A DNA stretch of 18,242 bases from an uncultured Pseudomonadota bacterium. Lineage in GTDB: Bacteria; Pseudomonadota; Gammaproteobacteria; Burkholderiales; Burkholderiaceae. Below are positions 14,574 to 18,242 of the stretch, piece by piece. The DNA is taken from positions 1-18,242 of the forward strand of contig CAMLIZ010000088.1 of NCBI GenBank assembly GCA_946480245.1, given 5' to 3'. The notes under the pieces were generated by a model. That model saw only the letters and a list, made by a program, of their open reading frames with translations, had not been told where the DNA came from and did no database searches. Each line of letters starts with the position of its first letter. The stretch's first letter is position 1. A program made the translations under genes and the position numbers.

Positions 14574-15706
14574 TGGCTCCACAGCACGTTGCGCAGGGGC
14601 ACGACCGCGTCGTACACCTTGTACCGGTAGTGCTTCCAGTCGGCCAGGGTGTCGATCTTCAAGGTGACGCATTTGCTGGCGCCGCAGGCCGTGGCGGCAG
14701 GAATCGAAACCGTGGTGCCCGCTCCCAGGTTCCAGATGGGCTCAGAGCTGGTCACCTCGTCCTTTTCGTACTGCGCGCTGCGGGCGACGACGGCAAGCCG
14801 CACGGCGCGCACCTGTGCCCACTCGGCCGCTGTCGCAGGCGTGACGTTGTCGTACAGATCCACCACCGTGTCCCCGTTGGTGTCTTTGCCGTACATCGCC
14901 TGCAAATTGACGATCTCCGGATACAGCTCGGTGGCGGCAGCCATGGCCGTGCCGGTAGCGGTCGTGCGAATGGCCTGCGTCAAGGTGTGGTTGACAGTGT
15001 TCACCGTGTACCGATGCAGCACGAGCTGGCCGGCGTCGATCAGGTAGCTGCCAACCGGATACCCCCCCACCGGAAAGTTGCTGGCAGCCGGTGCAGTGTT
15101 CCAGGGTCCGGCCGCCCCGGTGGCATGGGCGATGTGGTGCCCAGCCGCGTCGTCCACGATCGAGGTGGCGTTCAGCACGGTGCACCAGTTGAGCGCGTCG
15201 ATGGTGGACGGCACGGCGATGAGCACGTCGCCCGCTGCGATCCCGACTGACGTAGCCACCAGAAACTCGGTATCGGCCTGCAAATGGGTCTTCGTCACCT
15301 TCGCCGCCAGCGAGGCGTTGTCCTTGTCGCTGTACAGCACGTCGATGGTGTCGGGCGCGCCGCCTGCACCATCGGTGATGGTCAATGGCGCCAAGCTCCA
15401 ATTGACGGCCACGCCGCCTTGCTGCGCGTGCGTGTCGCAGCCTAGCGCGGGCTGCTCGGAGCTGAAGCCGTACCCCGCCATTTGCACGTCACGTCGTACG
15501 GCGTACAGGGCGAGCGCGCCGTTCACCTGAGCGTCGCTGCCGGTGGTGGTTGACCGCTTCTGCCCCTCTGCAACGGAGAGCACCTGCGTGATGATCAAGG
15601 TGGCGATCAGGCCGATCACCAAACCCACCATCAGTTCGACCAGCGTTACGCCGCGATGCCAGCGGCGCGGGGTGTGCAAGCGTTGGGGCTTTCGTTCAGA
15701 AGTCAT
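14570..15706 (-). CDS. pilW: PilW-type minor pilin
   Basis: Minor pilin of 378 residues with a long charged leader (19 residues, ending RWHRG) and the prepilin segment VTLVELMVGLVIGLIATLIITQVL, including Glu5 of the mature protein (Glu24). PilW features follow: QVNGALALYAVRRDVQMAGYGF, containing the typical RRD-x-x-MAGYG element. The long C-terminal globular domain has few cysteines. In P. aeruginosa PilW joins PilV, PilX, FimU and PilE to prime pilus assembly and present PilY1. The start lies 10 bp beyond pilV and has a GAGGGGG ribosome site 5 nt before the ATG. The stop overlaps the pilX start. Confidence 0.92.
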   Translation of the reverse strand: MTSERKPQRLHTPRRWHRGVTLVELMVGLVIGLIATLIITQVLSVAEGQKRSTTTGSDAQVNGALALYAVRRDVQMAGYGFSSEQPALGCDTHAQQGGVAVNWSLAPLTITDGAGGAPDTIDVLYSDKDNASLAAKVTKTHLQADTEFLVATSVGIAAGDVLIAVPSTIDALNWCTVLNATSIVDDAAGHHIAHATGAAGPWNTAPAASNFPVGGYPVGSYLIDAGQLVLHRYTVNTVNHTLTQAIRTTATGTAMAAATELYPEIVNLQAMYGKDTNGDTVVDLYDNVTPATAAEWAQVRAVRLAVVARSAQYEKDEVTSSEPIWNLGAGTTVSIPAATACGASKCVTLKIDTLADWKHYRYKVYDAVVPLRNVLWSQ

Positions 15707-15711
15707 CGACG

Positions 15712-15718
15712 CCCCCTC
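15712..15718 (-). promoter_or_regulatory. ribosome binding site of pilW
   Basis: GAGGGGG read on the minus strand overlaps the pilV stop codon and sits 5 nt before the pilW ATG. It supports the start at 15706. Confidence 0.6.
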
Positions 15719-16130
15719 AATTCGCGATCGCAGTGGCGGTCACGTAACGGGCCTGAACCGCCTCGCCCGGGATGGTCCAGCTCAAGGTCACCGTGACCGA
15801 AGTGCCGTTGACGACAACGGCCGGTGCACCGCCGGGCAACACCGCGGCGACCTTTTCCGCCCACGTGCGGCAGGGCTCGTACGAATCACAGTTGCTGCTG
15901 TCGTACTGGCTCAGGTTCGTCAGATCGGACCACATCGTCCCCACCAGGTCCCCCGCCAGCGCAGCGGCGTTGGCACGGTAGCGCGACTGGGTCTGCGCCT
16001 TCGTCATCGACGCCTGCAGCCCCACCACACCCAGAATGCCGAACGAAAAGATCAGGATTCCGATCAGTGCTTCGAGCATCGCGAAGCCGGCTTCGGCTCT
16101 GCGGCGGCGAAATGGTGTGAGTGGTTTCAT
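15717..16130 (-). CDS. pilV: PilV-type minor pilin
   Basis: Minor pilin of 137 residues. A 15-residue basic leader ending in RRRRAEAG precedes the prepilin segment FAMLEALIGILIFSFGILGVVGLQ, with Glu5 at residue 20. PilV features include the SRYRANAAALAGDLVGTMW stretch after the helix and the C-x-W-x-x-x-LPGG-like element (CRTWAEKVAAVLPGG, about 87-101). Two cysteines close together (SSNCDSYEPC) may form a disulfide. The start is 3 bp after the fimT-like stop, so the genes are translationally linked; only a weak ribosome site is visible. It would form part of the pilus-tip priming complex with PilW, PilX and the FimT/FimU-like protein. Confidence 0.92.
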   Translation of the reverse strand: MKPLTPFRRRRAEAGFAMLEALIGILIFSFGILGVVGLQASMTKAQTQSRYRANAAALAGDLVGTMWSDLTNLSQYDSSNCDSYEPCRTWAEKVAAVLPGGAPAVVVNGTSVTVTLSWTIPGEAVQARYVTATAIAN

Positions 16131-16133
16131 GGC

Positions 16134-16739
16134 TCAGCAGTGGCGCGGGTCGGTGGCGTCGCCCATGTTGGGATCGCAGGTGCGAATGCTCCCGCTGGCG
16201 GTGAGCACGATGCGCAGCGGCCGCGTGCCGGCAGAGGCATGCGTTACGTCGATGCTTGCAATCGGTGCTGCAGAAACGATGCGGCCCAACCCGTCGAAGG
16301 TGACGCTCGAGGCGGCAGTGGCGCCGTCCGCCTGCACTGCGGAAACGGAGACAGTGCTCGACCCGTCTGCCATGGCATGACTGTCCACAACGAACGGGGT
16401 GACGTTGTTGGCGGCTCCGCAGTTGCCCGTGGGATCGGCCAAGCTGATCACCCACGATGCAGCGGTCGACGACGGCGCACAGCTGTTGTCGATGTTGGCG
16501 GGATCGGTCAGCGACACCAGGGTGAACTGAACCGTGCGATTGCGATGCACCGCCTCGTTTCGCGCGCGCTGCAGTCCGGCTTCGATCGACTCGGCCGCGT
16601 TGCGAATTTGCGTATTGCGCATCCACGAGCCGATGTCAGGCAGCACGGCGAAGACAACGATCGCCACGATGGCGAGCGTCACCATCAGCTCGATGAGAGT
16701 CACACCGCGTTGCCGTGCCATGGGATTGTCCGCGTTCAT
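16134..16739 (-). CDS. fimT: GspH/FimT-family minor pilin
   Basis: Minor pilin or pseudopilin of 201 residues from the ATG at 16739. The leader MNADNPMARQRG is followed by VTLIELMVTLAIVAIVVFAVLP with Glu5 (residue 17), then the GspH/FimT pattern RNAAESIEAGLQRARNEAVHRNRTVQFTL. The C-terminus, with paired cysteines (CDPN...DPRHC), closes the last loop. The start overlaps the pilE stop by 3 bp (TGATG); GTG at 16745 and an internal ATG at 16721 are other options. In P. aeruginosa the equivalent position is held by FimU, and FimT proteins of some species bind DNA for uptake. Which of the two this is cannot be settled from sequence alone; the gene symbol is therefore tentative. Confidence 0.85.
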   Translation of the reverse strand: MNADNPMARQRGVTLIELMVTLAIVAIVVFAVLPDIGSWMRNTQIRNAAESIEAGLQRARNEAVHRNRTVQFTLVSLTDPANIDNSCAPSSTAASWVISLADPTGNCGAANNVTPFVVDSHAMADGSSTVSVSAVQADGATAASSVTFDGLGRIVSAAPIASIDVTHASAGTRPLRIVLTASGSIRTCDPNMGDATDPRHC

Positions 16740-17215
16740 CAGCACTCGTCACCCTTGACGAGCCAGCAGTTCTTTGCAACACCCGCGCCTTTGAACAGGG
16801 TCGTCTGCCGGGTGTTGTTGGTGTCGATGGTGTAGACGTATCCCGTGGTCAGGCCGCCATTTCCCGTTGCGGTCAGCAGATAGCCTTGATCCACGTTGGT
16901 CAGGGCACAGCTGAACGTGAAGTACTTGGCACTGGGCGCAAACGTGTTCCACGACGGCCCGGCGCCGCCGGCCTGGGCGCAGGAGCCGCTACCGTAGTTG
17001 CGGTTGTCCTGGTAGTACTGCTCCATCTTGACCCGGTAGTCGGACAAGAAGGTGAACGCCTCGGGCATTTGGCCGCGACGCAGGTAGTCGGAATAGGCGG
17101 GCAGCGCGATCGCGGCCAGGATCGCGACGATGGCCACCGTGATCATCACCTCGATCAAGGTGAAGCCGTGCTGGGCGGCAGCGCGACGGGCGGCAGATGT
17201 GAATGGAGTGGGCAT
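16739..17215 (-). CDS. pilE: PilE-type pilin
   Basis: Type IV pilin-like protein of 158 residues. A 17-residue leader ending in AAAQHG is followed by the classic segment FTLIEVMITVAIVAILAAIALPAYSDYL with Glu5 at residue 22. RRGQMPEAFTFLSDYRVKMEQYYQDNRNYG is typical of the PilE/ComE minor pilin group. The mature part has four cysteines (SGSC, FSC, NCW and the C-terminal Cys), suggesting two disulfides, one closing the C-terminal loop. The ATG at 17215 has AGAAGG 7 nt upstream. It is the first gene of the minor-pilin operon and directly follows gltD. PilE-like minor pilins help prime the pilus; a major-pilin role is less likely given the company of minor pilins and PilY1, but cannot be excluded. 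Confidence 0.9.
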   Translation of the reverse strand: MPTPFTSAARRAAAQHGFTLIEVMITVAIVAILAAIALPAYSDYLRRGQMPEAFTFLSDYRVKMEQYYQDNRNYGSGSCAQAGGAGPSWNTFAPSAKYFTFSCALTNVDQGYLLTATGNGGLTTGYVYTIDTNNTRQTTLFKGAGVAKNCWLVKGDEC

Positions 17216-17265
17216 GCGGACACCTTCTCGATGCCCGATTGTCCAAGGCGAAAGCGCGACGGAGC

Positions 17266-17285
17266 TCGCCGCTCGTCTGCGGCGA
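17266..17285 (-). terminator. hairpin after gltD, possible terminator
   Basis: TCGCCGC (17266-17272) and GCGGCGA (17279-17285) form a perfect 7-bp stem with a 6-nt loop, about 25 nt beyond the gltD stop. No T-tract follows on the minus strand. It may end gltD transcription weakly, or influence the pilE leader. Confidence 0.4.
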
Positions 17286-17298
17286 CGTGCCGCTCGTC
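17268..17298. repeat. direct repeat of a 10-mer, period 21 bp
   Basis: GCCGCTCGTC occurs at 17268-17277 and again at 17289-17298. A spacing of two helical turns puts both copies on the same DNA face, as for tandem activator sites. It overlaps the hairpin, so the two readings compete. Chance duplication is possible. Confidence 0.3.
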
Positions 17299-17309
17299 CG
17301 CGTGGCCGG

Positions 17310-18242
<933 letters not shown>

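Larger units (their letters stand above)
17216..17309 (-). promoter_or_regulatory. gltD-pilE intergenic region, presumed pilus operon promoter
   Basis: This 94-bp gap should carry the promoter of the pilE operon. The ribosome site AGAAGG (17223-17228) is clear. No good sigma-70 box pair is visible. A GG/GC pair resembling a sigma-54 site has 9 bp between the two doublets instead of 10 and was not accepted. The gap also holds a hairpin and a repeated 10-mer, listed separately. Confidence 0.4.

Noticed and set aside
17279..17297. Sigma-54 promoter before pilE
   Set aside because: The GG and GC doublets are separated by 9 bp instead of the required 10, and the -12 element lacks TTGC.

Overview
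The window is a chromosomal stretch of a GC-rich betaproteobacterium, most likely of the order Burkholderiales. This is inferred from the high G+C at third codon positions, the mlaFED-mlaA-mlaC-mlaB gene order, the GGTGDLT form of the glucose-6-phosphate dehydrogenase N-terminus, and a PilY1 minor-pilin operon next to gltD. No tRNA, rRNA, insertion sequence, integrase or CRISPR array was seen. Nearly all the DNA is coding, and almost every gene belongs to a known core family.

Left part (1-5618): central carbon metabolism built around a divergent promoter region at 3110-3269. Leftward run tal (transaldolase), pgi (glucose-6-phosphate isomerase) and a HAD-type sugar phosphatase-like gene cut by the window edge. 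The start and stop codons overlap or nearly touch, so this is one operon. Rightward run zwf (glucose-6-phosphate dehydrogenase) and a hexR-like RpiR-family regulator. A good sigma-70 promoter lies before zwf, and a 15-bp near-palindrome sits at its predicted start site. This suggests a local circuit in which HexR controls zwf and itself, and possibly the tal operon.

Middle part (5627-9598), leftward: a full Mla phospholipid-transport operon, mlaF (ATPase), mlaE (permease), mlaD (MCE protein), mlaA (outer-membrane lipoprotein), mlaC (periplasmic carrier) and mlaB (STAS protein). All compartments of the pathway are encoded together. The only sizeable gap, between mlaA and mlaC, holds two hairpins. 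mlaB converges on hexR with 8 bp between them.

Right part (9659-17215), leftward: a type IV pilus minor-pilin operon, pilE, a fimT/gspH-type gene, pilV, pilW, pilX and pilY1 (tip adhesin with a von Willebrand A-type motif). It is followed by a small TonB-like gene that starts inside the end of pilY1. The minor pilins and PilY1 would form the pilus-tip priming complex; the role of the TonB-like protein there is unknown. At the right edge lies most of gltD (glutamate synthase small subunit), cut by the window end.

I did not find a clearly new system. The points most worth a second look are the TonB-like gene coupled to pilY1, the zwf/tal promoter-operator arrangement with its neighbouring hexR, and the intercistronic hairpins of the mla operon.
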